NCBI GenBank assembly: GCA_032717465.1
Contig: CM064667.1
Location: 4,117,783 to 4,181,782 of the forward strand
Origin: Coenobita brevimanus
Taxonomy: Eukaryota > Arthropoda > Malacostraca > Decapoda > Coenobitidae
Length of the DNA: 64,000 nt
Direction of reading: 5' to 3'
The position numbers and the translations under genes are program-made. The notes under the pieces were generated by a model that was not told the origin of the DNA, made no database searches, and saw nothing but the letters and a program-made list of their open reading frames with translations. Positions within the stretch are counted from its first letter, which is position 1; each line of letters begins with the position of its first letter. Below, piece by piece: positions 1 through 9,699 of the stretch.

Positions 1-213
1 ACTGCATAAGAAGAGAGGTGATAAAGACGTAAGGAAATTCAGTTTCCCAAACAGAGCAATTGATCAATGGAATGCACTACCGAATGAAATAGTGTGTGCC
101 AAAACAATTCACAAATTTAAGGATATGTACGATAAATATGGTTTAAGACACGGGACAGTACGAGCTTGACTCATTCCTGTAAAGATACAATTAGGTAAGA
201 ACAATTAGGTAAG
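1..213 (+). mobile_element. 3' end of CR1/L2-like LINE (family B)
   Basis: Only the last ~55 codons of the reverse transcriptase ORF are inside the window (stop TGA at 167-169), followed by a short 3' UTR ending in two copies of a 14-bp unit (AATTAGGTAAGAAC) and then a CA run. The segment matches 34432-34645 with only two base differences that I can see over about 210 bases (C/T near 40, G/C near 121). It is therefore a sister copy of the element at 30671-34650. Whether it is truncated cannot be judged because it runs off the window edge. Confidence 0.85.

Positions 214-247
<34 letters not shown>
214..247. repeat. (CA)n microsatellite at a LINE 3' end
   Basis: A run of AC dinucleotides directly after the LINE 3' UTR. 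The sister copy has the same run at 34646-34670, so the CA run seems to be the family's own 3' tail rather than a chance neighbour. Confidence 0.85.
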
Positions 248-250
<3 letters not shown>

Positions 251-1327
251 TCTGAATATTTGTCGACCTATCTGTCTGTGCCTATCTGTGTACTGCCCCT
301 CCCCCCCCTCTCTCTGGATCCTTTGTCTCATCCCCAGTTTCCTTTTCCCTCCTTCTCCTTTCTTTATAGCTATCTGCTCAGTCCCTACCTTCCTCCCTCT
401 CTCTTTCCTTTCCTTCATCTGTCTCCCCTTCTGTCACTCCCTCCATACCTCACTCTTCTTTCTTCCTTCCTGTGTCACAACTTTGTCTTACTTTTTTTTT
501 TTTTTTTTTTTCATCTGTCACATGTTACCTTTTTTCCTGCTTTACTCTCTCCGTATTTCTTTACTTGTACTAAACCCATTTCCTTCACTGCTTTCTTTAC
601 CCAGCAATAACTGCATGCTCCTTTTTCTCTCTCCTCTCTCCGTCTCTCCCTGTCACCCGAAATCTCTTCTTTCATTCCGCTCTTCCCACTGTCTTTCCCT
701 CCCTTCCTTCCTCCCTCTCCCTCCCTTTGTCTTCCTTCTTACCATCCCCCTCCTCTTTCTTGGCCTGAAAATTAACCTATTTTGTTCTCACCCTTAATCT
801 CTACTTTGTCTCTGCAAATTTCTCTAATTTCTCTGTTTCTCTCCCTCACCTTTTACTTGAATGTCATTCGTTCTACTCAGCCTCAATGCTTTCGTCTTAT
901 CCTGTTTAGTTCTTTCCCTGCGTCCTTGCCAGAATAACACACTTTCTTCCTCCTCCCTGTTACCTTATCTCCTTTTCTAATTTTTCTCATTATCGTTCTC
1001 AGTATTCGGTTCCACAGCTGTCTTTCCCACTTTCTCCTTTTGTTATCCCTATTTCTATGTTTGCTCCTTTCCCATTTTCTCTCAGCTGTCTCCCCTTTTG
1101 TTTCTACTTCCCTGTCTCCCGGCCTTTCTATTCACATCTCCCTTTTCTCTTTCCCTTTCACACTGCTTGTATGTCGTTTCACCTCTCACTGTCTCTTCTC
1201 ACTCTCTCTTTTCTTAGCTCTCGTTGTTTTCTCCTTGCCTCCCCCCTTCTTATTTTCTCCTTAACTGTCCTCTCATTTCTCATTTTTCCAATTGCTCTCC
1301 CTCTTCGCCTGTCGCTCCCTGTCTTTT

Positions 1328-1375
<48 letters not shown>

Positions 1376-1553
1376 CACACACAGTGTAGTAAACCTTTTT
1401 CTAACTTGGTTTATTATATATACTGTATATTCCTTTATTAGTTGGTCGGACTACACGTAATTAGAGAGGTGCTTGAAGTACAGAAACCCCTGTCCATCCA
1501 TACATCCATACAGAAACCCCTAGCTGGTTGTGAGCGAGAGTATGGAGGGTACC
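248..1553. repeat. Pyrimidine-rich low-complexity tract with (CT)n and (T)n
   Basis: About 1.1 kb is strongly C+T biased on the plus strand, with a T run near 489-511 and a clean (CT)n block at 1331-1372. Long open frames here are composition artefacts rich in Ser, Leu, Pro and Phe. The last ~170 bases (1380-1553) return to ordinary composition and include short ATCCATAC repeats. I see no gene. Confidence 0.8.
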
Positions 1554-1869
1554 GGTGTAGCGTTCAAATCTGACTCCCTCGGTCATCGTGACTCCTTGCG
1601 TTCATTGTGCAAGCGCCATCGGCTGCCAGACGTACGACTCATTCGCGCAGAAGCCCTGCAGAGAGAAGAACTAGCGGGATGAGTGGTTATTTCGTACGTT
1701 GGTGAACTCGGGAATTTTGCCAACTAAATCCGTGCTAATTTTACAGTTCAGTCTTATAATTTTTACCATTTTTTTTTTTTTTTTATGCGAGGCAGAAGGA
1801 ACCAAAGGCCATGAGCCCGCAGTAACAGTTCCCTCCAAGAGAAAAACAAAATACAATATAGAGCCAAAT

Positions 1870-3429
1870 TCAAGATCCGATCATTTTGAGATGCCTGGAC
1901 ACACTGCGTTTGAAAGACTGGAGATCATAGGCAGCAGGAAATACAGACAGAGGGAGACAGTTCCAGAGCTGACCTGTTGCATAAATGAAATACTGGGAGT
2001 AACGGTTAATTCTTGCATTAGAGAGTTGGACAGAAAAAGGATGAGAGTCTGCTGCCAGACGGGTGCTACGCGCCCGTCGTAGAGGTGGAGGAATGCAAGC
2101 AGACAGTTCAGAGGAGCAGTGACCATTAAGGTAGCGATAGAAAAGAGATAAAGATGCAACAGTGCGGCGAAGAGACAGAGGTTGAAGGGAGTCAGTAAGA
2201 GGAGGAGAGTTAATGAGACGAAAAGCCTTTGACTCCACCCTATTGAGAAGAGCTGTATGAGGGGAGCCTCCCCACACATGAGAGTTGTACTCCACACAGG
2301 GGCGGATAAAACCCCTGTATAGAGTCAACAATTGCGCAGGGGTAAAGAAAGAGCGGAGTCGGCTTAGCACACCCAATCTCTTGGAAGCAGATTTTACAAG
2401 AGATGTAATATGATCTTTCCAAGATAAGTCCCGAGTAAATGAAACCCCAAGCATGTTCAAGGATGATGTAGGATTAAGCTGAATATTATTAAACATTAGT
2501 GGGTATACCTGTGGAAGATTTTGTCGGGTTGAAAGGTGTAAGAACTGAGTCTTAGATGCATTAAAGACAACCATATTATTTTTACCCCAGTCAGAGATAC
2601 GAGCCAAGTCAGACATTAGGTGTGCCATAGCCTCATCCCTTGTTTGTTGAAGTAACTGTTGAGATGGGCGTTGCGGGAACCGAATGGAAAGGTGAAGGGT
2701 GGAGTCATCAGCGTATGAGTGGATAGGGTTAGATGTACAGCTTAGAAGATCATTGATGAATAAAAGGAAGAGAGTTGGTGATAGGACAGAGCCCTGAGGA
2801 ACACCACTGTTGATAGATCTAGGAGAAGAACGATGGCCGTCTATAACAGCGGCTATAGAACGACCAGAAAGGAAGCTAGCGATGAAGGCACAGATAGAAG
2901 GATAGAAACCGTAGGAGGGCAGTTTGGAAATTAAAGATTTATGCCAGACTCGATCGAAAGCCTTTGAGATGTCAAGTGCAATGGCAAAGCTTTCGCCAAA
3001 GTCCCGAAAGGAGGATGACCAGGAGTCTGAAAGGTAGGTGAGAAGATCGCCAGTGGAGCGTCCCTGACGGAACCCATACTGACGATCGGAAAGAAGGTTG
3101 TGATAGGAAAGATGCCTTAAAATTTTTCTATTAAGAATTGACTCGAAAACTTTTGAAATACAGGACGTTAAAGCAATTGGACGATAGTTGGAGGGTTGGG
3201 AGTGGTCACCCTTCTTTGGGACTGGCTGAATGAGAGCAAACTTCCAGCAAGAAGGAAAGGTACAAGTTGACAGACAAAGACGAAAGAGTTTGCCTAGGCA
3301 GGGTGTAAGCACAGAAGCACAGTTCTTGAGAACAACAGGAGGGACCCCATCAGGCCCATATGCCTTGTTAGTACTGAGGCCAGTGATGGCAGAAAATACA
3401 TCAACTGAAGAAATTTTAATGTCAGCCAT
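1870..3429 (-). CDS. LINE reverse transcriptase (RT domain to C-terminus, 519 codons open)
   Basis: RNA-directed DNA polymerase of a non-LTR retrotransposon, which copies the element RNA at a nicked target. In order: an RT N-terminal block with YGPDGVPP-like residues (24-31), NYRPIALTS (81-89), motif A LDISKAFD (catalytic Asp153), PQGSVLSP (211-218), and motif C YADD (239-242, Asp241/Asp242). The C-terminal region includes the LGVSFTRDLSW block. All RT motifs look intact across 519 codons. The chosen Met is only the first ATG in frame, because the real ORF2 starts upstream and is broken by a stop at 3616-3618. As a 5'-truncated copy it is presumably not expressed. Confidence 0.85.
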   Translation of the reverse strand: MADIKISSVDVFSAITGLSTNKAYGPDGVPPVVLKNCASVLTPCLGKLFRLCLSTCTFPSCWKFALIQPVPKKGDHSQPSNYRPIALTSCISKVFESILNRKILRHLSYHNLLSDRQYGFRQGRSTGDLLTYLSDSWSSSFRDFGESFAIALDISKAFDRVWHKSLISKLPSYGFYPSICAFIASFLSGRSIAAVIDGHRSSPRSINSGVPQGSVLSPTLFLLFINDLLSCTSNPIHSYADDSTLHLSIRFPQRPSQQLLQQTRDEAMAHLMSDLARISDWGKNNMVVFNASKTQFLHLSTRQNLPQVYPLMFNNIQLNPTSSLNMLGVSFTRDLSWKDHITSLVKSASKRLGVLSRLRSFFTPAQLLTLYRGFIRPCVEYNSHVWGGSPHTALLNRVESKAFRLINSPPLTDSLQPLSLRRTVASLSLFYRYLNGHCSSELSACIPPPLRRARSTRLAADSHPFSVQLSNARINRYSQYFIYATGQLWNCLPLSVFPAAYDLQSFKRSVSRHLKMIGS

Positions 3430-4008
3430 GAGGAAGTCAGAGGGGGGAAGTGATGGAGGAACAGCACCGGAATCGTCTAAGGTAGAATTGGAGGAGAAAG
3501 TCTGTGCGAAGAGATCTGCTTTATCAGTAGAAGAAATAGCTACAGAACCATCAGAGTAGAAAAGAGGAGGGAAGGATGATGAGGTAAAGTTGTTAGAAAG
3601 ATTTTTGGCAAGATGCTAGAAGGAGCGGGAAGAATTTGAGTTGGAGAGTTGAGAGCATATAGTATGGATGAAATTATTTTTAGTAGAGCGAAGAACAGAC
3701 TTAGTACGATTCCGGGCAGAAACGTAAAGATGATGTGATTCAGGGGTGGGTTGGCTCCGGTACCTTTTGTAGGCCCTCTCCTTGTTGCGGACAGCATTAG
3801 AACAAGCGTGATTAAACCAAGGCTTTCTTGCATTAGTCAAAGGATATGAGAAAGGAATGTATGCTTCCATGCCCGAGAGAATAACCTCCGTAATGCGCAA
3901 GGCACACTCAGATGGCTCACGGCCATGGAAGCAATAATCATTCCAGGGAAAATCAAAGAAGTACTGCCTGAGGGCCTCCCAGTCTGCGGCTCCAAAATGC
4001 CACTCTTA
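3430..4008 (-). pseudogene. LINE endonuclease-RT linker, broken upstream part of ORF2
   Basis: In frame upstream of the RT ORF, the minus strand encodes a linker with FDFPWNDYCFHGREPSE-like residues, then KPWFNHACS and a basic Arg/Lys-rich stretch. An in-frame stop (TAG, plus-strand 3616-3618) replaces a codon that reads as Trp in context. The homologous reading stops at about 4008, which I take as the 5' truncation point. The endonuclease domain itself is missing. Confidence 0.75.
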
Positions 4009-4643
4009 CTTGCCATTATCAGGTCTTTTTCTCCTCTGAACCGTGTACAATGAGCCTAATTCGGTGGGCCAAAAATAAGTTAAGGACGAATCCTCAGTAA
4101 ACAAAAGTAGTTGCGTGTTGAGTAAGGTAGATTACCCACTGATAATTTCATTTTGATTGTAGTTATGACCCTATTAAAGCTATTACAAAAGATTTACATG
4201 GCTTACTTGTAGTTTCTTCGAAATTATGTGTGAATATAACCAGTGGTTTCGAGATGGTTAAGCCATTACCAACGACAACGAATGGGTATTATTTTACAAG
4301 TGGACAATATGCAGTTTTGGAATTTTAGCACCATTAACGTATAGTATAGTCCCTAAGGATCACAATGAACCCCCATTACCCCATTCGGAAATTGATATTT
4401 TCAGAGATAATGAATTTAATTTACAATTCCTAAAAAACCCTACCTTGGATCTTCACGGCCACTCCGGGTAAAAAATGTGTGCGTTCGTATGTGTGTTTCT
4501 CTTCCCTTCGACTGCGCATGCATCTCATAGGTCTGTATCACCCACTCACAGGCCTACTTTAGGTCACCTGATGGAATTCGGCCAATAAATTTGAATCGCG
4601 GTCTTTGATTCAATCTGGATGGAAAATTCAAATCCTTCTCGCT

Positions 4644-4990
4644 ATGGCCTCTGAAGAAGAAAGACGTGCTGTGTGTCCCGGGTGTGATACTGATTATTTA
4701 CGGGTGATTAAGCATTTCCACTCAGAACCTGAAGAGGCTATTGAGTTTTTTTTGAAGACACGGTGTATTACCTTCTAAAGTTTATTGTCCAGACTGTTAG
4801 GAACCGTGTAAATTTAGAAAAGAGACATCAGTGGTACTGTGGTCGGTACTTTACGCAAAAACCAAGAAACGGGTACAGTATAATTTTTGTGTGTTTGACT
4901 ACAAAGGAACTTTTTTGGACAATACACACCATCTGGTTTGGCATATTATATTGTTCATAAACCACTGGATTCAAAGGTTATGGAACCACG
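4644..4990 (+). pseudogene. Merlin-type transposase N-terminal fragment
   Basis: From ATG 4644 the protein begins MASEEERRAVCPGC and continues to a second cysteine pair (VYCPDC, about 4791-4808), giving a zinc-ribbon-like N-terminus as in Merlin and IS1595-type transposases. Next comes a basic/aromatic block and a FDYKGTFLDNTH segment, which resembles the RKGTFF-like strand before the catalytic domain, then IILFINHWI. Reading it needs one frameshift (about 4757, after a T run) and passes one stop in place of a codon after the second Cys pair (TAG near 4809). The catalytic DDE part is missing: homology ends where the 75-bp repeats begin. The family call rests on motif recognition plus the matching termini. 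A search would be decisive. Confidence 0.6.
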
Positions 4991-5045
4991 ACGTTATTGC
5001 CAGACGACCCTCGTCCTGGACAATCGTATCTCAAGGGGAAGCATT

Positions 5046-5420
5046 CCCCTAGGATAGGTTAGGTATATTGGGGTAGGTTTGATTAGGTTAAGTATGTTTG
5101 GTGAGGTTACGTTACCTATTCCCCTAGGATAGGTTAGGTATGTTGGGGTAGGTTTGGTTAGGTTTACTGCGTTTGGTGACATTATGTAACGTATTCCCAT
5201 AGGATAGGTTAGGTATGTTGGGGTAGGTTTGGTTAGGTTAAGTATGTTTGGTGAGGTTATGTAACGTATTCCCCTAGGATAGGTTTGGTATGTTGGGGTA
5301 GGTTTGGTTAGGTTTAGTGTGTGTGGTGACGTTACGTAACGTATTCCCCTAGGATAGGTTTGGTATGATGGGTTGCATTTGGTTAGGTTTACTGCGTTTG
5401 GTAAGGTTATGTTACGTCTG
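5046..5420 (+). repeat. 75-bp minisatellite (5 copies) rich in AGGTTAGG
   Basis: Units start with CCCCTAGG-like sequence at 5046, 5121, 5196, 5271 and 5346, exactly 75 bp apart. Each has several GGTTAGG or GGTTTGG pieces, which look like decayed TTAGG telomere-type repeats. The array interrupts the Merlin transposase fragment and leads into the foldback at 5453-5675. Confidence 0.9.
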
Positions 5421-5452
5421 TTTGGTTAGGTTTTGTCTGTTCCGTTTTGTTA

Positions 5453-5675
5453 CCCGGTGGTGCAGTATATTTTTCTGGTGGTTTTCGGTGCGATTTGAGT
5501 TGTTTTTTACTTCATTTTTTGTTTTTTTTGAAAAATGCTTTATTTCACCTACTTGTCCAATCAAAGTTCATGATTGGAAAAGAGGGGAAATGAGGCATTT
5601 CCGACAAAAATGAAGGTCAAAAACATCCGAATCGCATCAAAAACTACCAGAAAAATATACTGCACTACCTGGGGG
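5453..5675. repeat. Foldback element (about 70-bp arms)
   Basis: The arm 5453-5520 (contains TGCAGTATATTTTTCTGG) is an imperfect inverted copy of 5605-5675. The loop is about 85 bp. The same foldback family, with recognisably similar arms and loop end (CATTTCCGAC), recurs at 56035-56300, again next to TTAGG-like repeats in the same relative orientation. Confidence 0.8.
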
Positions 5676-5790
5676 GTGTATTGTCCACTTGTAAAGTTTT
5701 ACCAACGAATGTGCTGTTGATCATGGTGAAGAATAGGTAGAAATGTCAATATATACGAAATAACAGAAACAGGTTATATATAATATTTAA

Positions 5791-6526
5791 CCCGCTCCAT
5801 CCCGACATTTTCTGGGCAGTGGTACGCCCCAGTACCGACATTTTTGGACCTTTTTTTTTTTTTTTTTTTTTTTGGCTCAAACATCCGCTTTTGGTGAGAA
5901 ACATCGAAAATTCATAGAGAAATCGCTCACCTGAGGTTTAAAATACTCGATCCAGGTAGGAGTACCTCCTTATCTTACAGGGTTTTCTATCAGGCTGGCT
6001 GCAAAGAAAACGAGTTCTATGGGAGGATAACTATTCTACACCACTCATAAACGGTATTTATTTATTTATTTGGTACGAATTTATATGTTGCACGAGAATA
6101 TGTTGGTTTTCAAATGGTAATATAGGCATTATAAGCATTGTTTCACTCACTAACTCATCACCATTCCTGACCTTTTTTTGCCACATTACCTGATCATCAT
6201 TTCTGACTGTTTCTTCCTCTAATGTTTGTCCTCTACATTGTCATCGATTGGGGAATCACTCTGGCCCTGAATTTCGTACCGTGGTATGACATGGCTTTAC
6301 TGGCCAGGTCACTGATAACGGGTGAATTGGTGAGAAAAGGTCATGCAGGGGGGGGAGGAGGTCATGCTGGGTAAGGCATTGTCCCTGCCTGGCATCTTGT
6401 AGAGGAAGGTGTCCCGTGTATACATGCCGAAAATCACTCGCGAAAATTGAAAATTGTGCAAATTAGGGACCTTGCAATGTCCTTGCAATGTTGCCGCGTT
6501 AATTTACGTCTCCGGGACGGGGCGGG
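5791..6526. mobile_element. piggyBac-like non-autonomous element, copy 1
   Basis: TTAA lies on both sides (5787-5790 and 6527-6530), and the ends read CCCGCTCCATCCCG and the complement CCCGCCCCGTCCCG. TTAA target duplication and CCC-starting ends are known piggyBac hallmarks. The opposite duplication arm has a single TTAA at the same position (about 20620), which proves a clean insertion. A related copy is at 47011-47706. No transposase catalytic region is visible. Confidence 0.8.
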
Positions 6527-6654
6527 TTAAATGGAATTCCAAGAGATTTTGGTCAGAAACCATTTGACTGTCGATTCAGTGACTATAATTGAGGGAAACG
6601 TGCAGAGACCACGAGATATTGCACTGTTAATAAAGCATAATAACCAGTGAGTTT

Positions 6655-6810
6655 TCTTGTCATTGGCTGTCATCCCTCCTACTCACACATCCCATTTCAT
6701 ATATTTCTCTCCATTCCATCCCTCCAGCTCATCCTTGGTCTCCCCCTCTTACTGTCCAAGTCAGACTCAACTAACTTCTTATCTTGGCCAAACCATCTTA
6801 TTATTTGTAC
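6655..6810 (-). mobile_element. Degenerate RTE-like LINE 3' fragment
   Basis: On the minus strand it resembles the C-terminal part of the local RTE-like LINE (the RWFGHVERM...GRPRMRWRDGVERYM region), with many changes. Its counterpart in the other duplication arm is at 20337-20490, so this insertion predates the duplication. Confidence 0.6.
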
Positions 6811-7282
6811 TATCATTTTCATTTACATTTTTTTTTGTAGCAGGTAAAAATAGTAACAGCTATACGTTTGGAAGGCCTCTATATTTAAGTTGAATTGAAC
6901 AGGTAAGAACCATTCTGATTTACCAGAAGTGGGTTAGTTAAATAGATGTGAAGTTTAGGTTGAAAGAAATTCATGGTTAAACACTAATACTAGTTATAAT
7001 TTTTTTTGTGGTTGCATTTTATAATTGACCTGTAAGCCACTCTTTGTTTCACCTATAACAGTACTCTACTGGTAGCATTGCTGAACTTCAACCTTTCAGC
7101 ATAGACTGTCCACTTCTGGCCAACATTTTCACTAAATCAAATAAGTAGTGGAGATTTGATATGGTAAGGCACACCACTGCCTACTTTTAGATTAAATGAA
7201 GGTCTAAAGAGTCTATAAATGAAGGCAGGAGCTGCAGGAGACAGGGAAGAACATACAAGAGTAAAAAAAATAAGTGGAAGGT

Positions 7283-7511
7283 GACCCGCCGACATGTCAT
7301 AAAAATACCCCCGCTAATACCAATACACCAGTCCTGTATGAGACAGCCCTAGCATGTATTCAATATGGACGGTGGGTGTTAGCGCCGAAGTGGTGACATG
7401 TGGAGGTGTAGGAGGACTACTGGGCCTTGGGATAGGCTACTGCCCCCAAGATATAGGCCCTGAAGCCTTTGCCCAGAGTCGGACAAAAAAAAAAAAAAAA
7501 AAAAAAAAAAA
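7283..7511 (+). mobile_element. Short poly(A)-tailed retroinsertion (SINE or LINE end)
   Basis: About 200 bp of unfamiliar sequence ends in a 28-base A run (7484-7511). It is missing from the matching place in the right arm (near 18955), so it is a discrete insertion. AAGGT occurs at both edges (7278-7282 and 7510-7514) and may be a short target duplication. I see no tRNA, 5S or 7SL features, so I cannot tell a SINE from a truncated LINE end. Confidence 0.6.
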
Positions 7512-7726
7512 GGTAAGAGTTTTGAAGTAAATGGAAGTTGTTGTTTGATGAATGATGTAATTATCTGCAGATGATACATTTCTTTCCCTGGCGATGGTAA
7601 ACAAATAGTGCTTGGCATGAACTTTAGGAGCTGTATGTGAGTATCAAATCTGACAGTGTAAGAGAGCATCATTATTATTTTAGAGGAATGAAATTCCTGA
7701 CTGTCCAGTGATTCTGATCCTGAAGG

Positions 7727-8134
7727 GAAAGAAGTTGTAGTCGGCCTTCATGGATTTGGAGAAAGCATATGACAGGGTTGATAGACAAGGATTGTGGAAA
7801 ACATTAAGAATATATGGAGAAGATTGGAAGTTGATGAATGCTGTGAAGGGTATGCATGAGGGTGCCAAGGCTGCAGTGTATGTGGATAGTGAACTGAGTG
7901 AGTTTTTCTATTTGAAGGTTGAATTGAAACGAATGTGTCATGTCTCCATAGTGGTTCAATCTGTATATAGATGGGGTTATAAGAGATACAAGGTAGGGCA
8001 GTGGATGTTGGAGTGGCCCTAATGAGAGAGGGCAGTGTTTGGAAACTCCCTGTACTGTTGTTTGCAGTTGATACTGTGTTGTTAAGTGAAGACAGGGGAG
8101 CTGCAAGGCTTGGTGGGTGAGTTTGGGAGTGTGT
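7727..8134 (+). pseudogene. RTE-like LINE reverse transcriptase fragment
   Basis: Encodes the RT motif A block (MDLEKAYDRVDRQGLW) and the stretch after it up to the region before motif C. At the usual KQGCVMSP position the sequence reads KRMCHVSI, so that motif is lost, and further frameshifts follow. It pairs with 17790-18195 in the right arm but lacks the ~550 bp upstream that the right arm keeps. It ends at a CT run (8146-8165). Confidence 0.8.
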
Positions 8135-9265
8135 GTAAGACTCTCTCCTCTCTCTCTCTCTCTCTCACACAAGTCACACTTGAAAAAAACTATCATCTTG
8201 AAGGAATATATACCTCAGAGATTATGATGTTTGTGGAGTTATTTGGAAAAAGAAAAGAGTCTGACGTGTGATGAGTATGAAATTGTGCAATGCATTTTGC
8301 ACTCTCTTATGTGTAAAAAGAAAAAAAATTGTGTACACTGTATTTATAATTAGTGGGTTGATGAGGTCCTACATGGTTATGATATTGTGGTGACTAATAC
8401 AGTACTAGAGTGCAATTCCCAAATTCAGAAATTTTCAGGATCAAGAGGCTTATGGAAATTTAAAAACCTTGGAAAACTATTTCTCAATCATTACTATCAC
8501 TACTATGTATAAACATCCAACTGCTTGGCATTCCCCTCACACATCACAGTATATATACTATATTATACTTTATCTCACAGTCATGGTTCTGGTGTGAAAA
8601 TTTATCAGTAAACAATGAAAATGTTGTCTTCCTGGGATGAGAAAATCACACAACAAAAATTAAGAACAAAGCCACATAATTCATATGAGTCCAGTTTAAG
8701 CTGGCTTGGGTGTCTGCAAAGTACGAAAGCTCTTTGCCAATACAGTGTTCATGCTGGATGCCAAAGCAAGGAATTTCTGTTATTGTTATCATTGTGTCTG
8801 TGTGTGTGGGGGGAGGGGAATACATATGATACTGTATTTACAAAAATATGTTGAGTAAACTGATTTCATCAAAATATTTAGGAAAACTAGCATTTCAACA
8901 TTTTGGAAATTAAGATATCAGGAACTGCACAGTAGGAGGACCATTACCAGTATTTTGTTTGTCAGCAACCACTTGGAGGCAGCTTGGGTGCACTATCTGG
9001 TATTGTGCTTATGGGTAGTATATCAGTACCTCTGTTCATGCATCTACTCCAATAATCTTATTCCTTTTTGCTTGCTCAATTCAACATTCAGGTAGTTACA
9101 TACATTTTCTTAAGTCACAGATAAATAAAAATAATTATGAATATGGTTTGTTTTACTATCGTCACCCTGTACTTTCCCTGTTTGGACATTTAATGGAACT
9201 GACCCCATTTTAAGACTAGTGCAATATGAAAGTTGGTTTTCCAGCCAAAGTTTCTTCCATTATTT
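8135..9265. other. No recognised gene; CT run and AT-rich sequence
   Basis: Contains a short (CT)n at 8146-8165 and otherwise AT-rich sequence with no coding signal I can support. An open frame at 8615-8854 resembles nothing I recognise. This is the start of the spacer between the duplication arms. Confidence 0.6.
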
Positions 9266-9490
9266 TGAGGCAGAGTGGCTCAGTGGTAGAGCATCAGGCT
9301 CAGAAATGGGGGGGGGGTCATGAGTTCGAGCCATGCCCAGTAGCTGCCTTGCCGAGAGGGGTAGCACCCCCTCCTGTCACCCACCAGGGCTATATGATAT
9401 GATAGGGGCTAGCCCCAGGAAACTATTATTCCCCTTCTTCCATCATCAGATTCTGGTTGAAAGGACTGTCTGGAGGAATGAGTATGACCT
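9266..9490 (+). mobile_element. tRNA-derived SINE
   Basis: The head is tRNA-like: an A-box-like TGGCTCAGTGG (9276-9286) and a B-box-like GAGTTCGAGCC (9322-9332), 36 bp apart from end to start. These are the two internal RNA polymerase III promoter boxes. A G-run (about 9309-9317) sits where a variable arm would be. The unrelated body after 9335 shows it is a SINE rather than a tRNA gene. No poly(A) or simple-repeat tail is obvious, so the 3' end is approximate. Confidence 0.65.
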
Positions 9491-9699
9491 GTTAGTTTAA
9501 AGATTTGTACTCTACTTAAGGAGAATGGAAAGATGGCATGAATATGCATTTATTTACAAGCATGAGTATTTGCAAAAATGAAAATCAATTATAGTAGGAA
9601 AGGTTTAAGAAAAATGGTAATCAGGCAGAATTTGTACCAGAAAAATACAATGAAGATGGCTGAAATTGAGATAACAGGCCTAATTAAAGAAAAACACAC

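Larger units (their letters stand above)
1769..4008 (-). mobile_element. 5'-truncated Jockey/I-type LINE
   Basis: On the minus strand this runs from inside the endonuclease-RT linker to a 3' UTR and poly(A) tail (plus-strand T run 1769-1784). The opposite arm of the inverted duplication continues straight across the site, so this is an insertion younger than the duplication. Related 3' ends lie at 9700-10772, 36686-36973 and 61377-61500. The RT resembles proteins usually annotated as 'mobile element jockey'. The exact clade (Jockey, I or Nimb) is not settled by eye. Confidence 0.85.
4285..5703 (+). mobile_element. Merlin-like DNA transposon with inserted repeats
   Basis: The terminal inverted repeats begin GG: 4285-4309 (GGTATTATTTTACAAGTGG...) matches the complement of 5679-5703 at about 22 of 25 positions. 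The 8-bp duplication AACGAATG flanks the element at 4277-4284 and 5704-5711, and the other duplication arm has the unoccupied site near 20700-20722. GG-starting termini plus an 8-9 bp target duplication are known features of the Merlin (IS1016-related) superfamily, and the interior holds a matching transposase fragment at 4644-4990. Inside are also a 75-bp minisatellite and a foldback. Confidence 0.75.
1554..8134 (+). repeat. Left arm of large inverted duplication
   Basis: After removing later insertions, this arm is the reverse complement of 17790-21342. Matching blocks are 1554-1768 with 21140-21342, 4009-4284 with 20720-21130, 5704-5786 with 20637-20720, 6531-6850 with 20293-20640, 6850-7282 with 18960-19393, 7515-7726 with 18742-18955, and 7727-8134 with 17790-18195. 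The order is kept throughout. This arm carries four insertions missing from the other, and lacks about 550 bp of an RTE LINE that the other arm keeps. Confidence 0.85.

Noticed and set aside
260..1460. Ser/Leu/Pro-rich plus-strand frames
   Set aside because: Artefacts of a pyrimidine-rich tract that lacks stop codons by composition.
9266..9335. Functional tRNA gene
   Set aside because: A long G-run and unpaired arms; promoter boxes are kept but the cloverleaf is not convincing. The body beyond fits a SINE.
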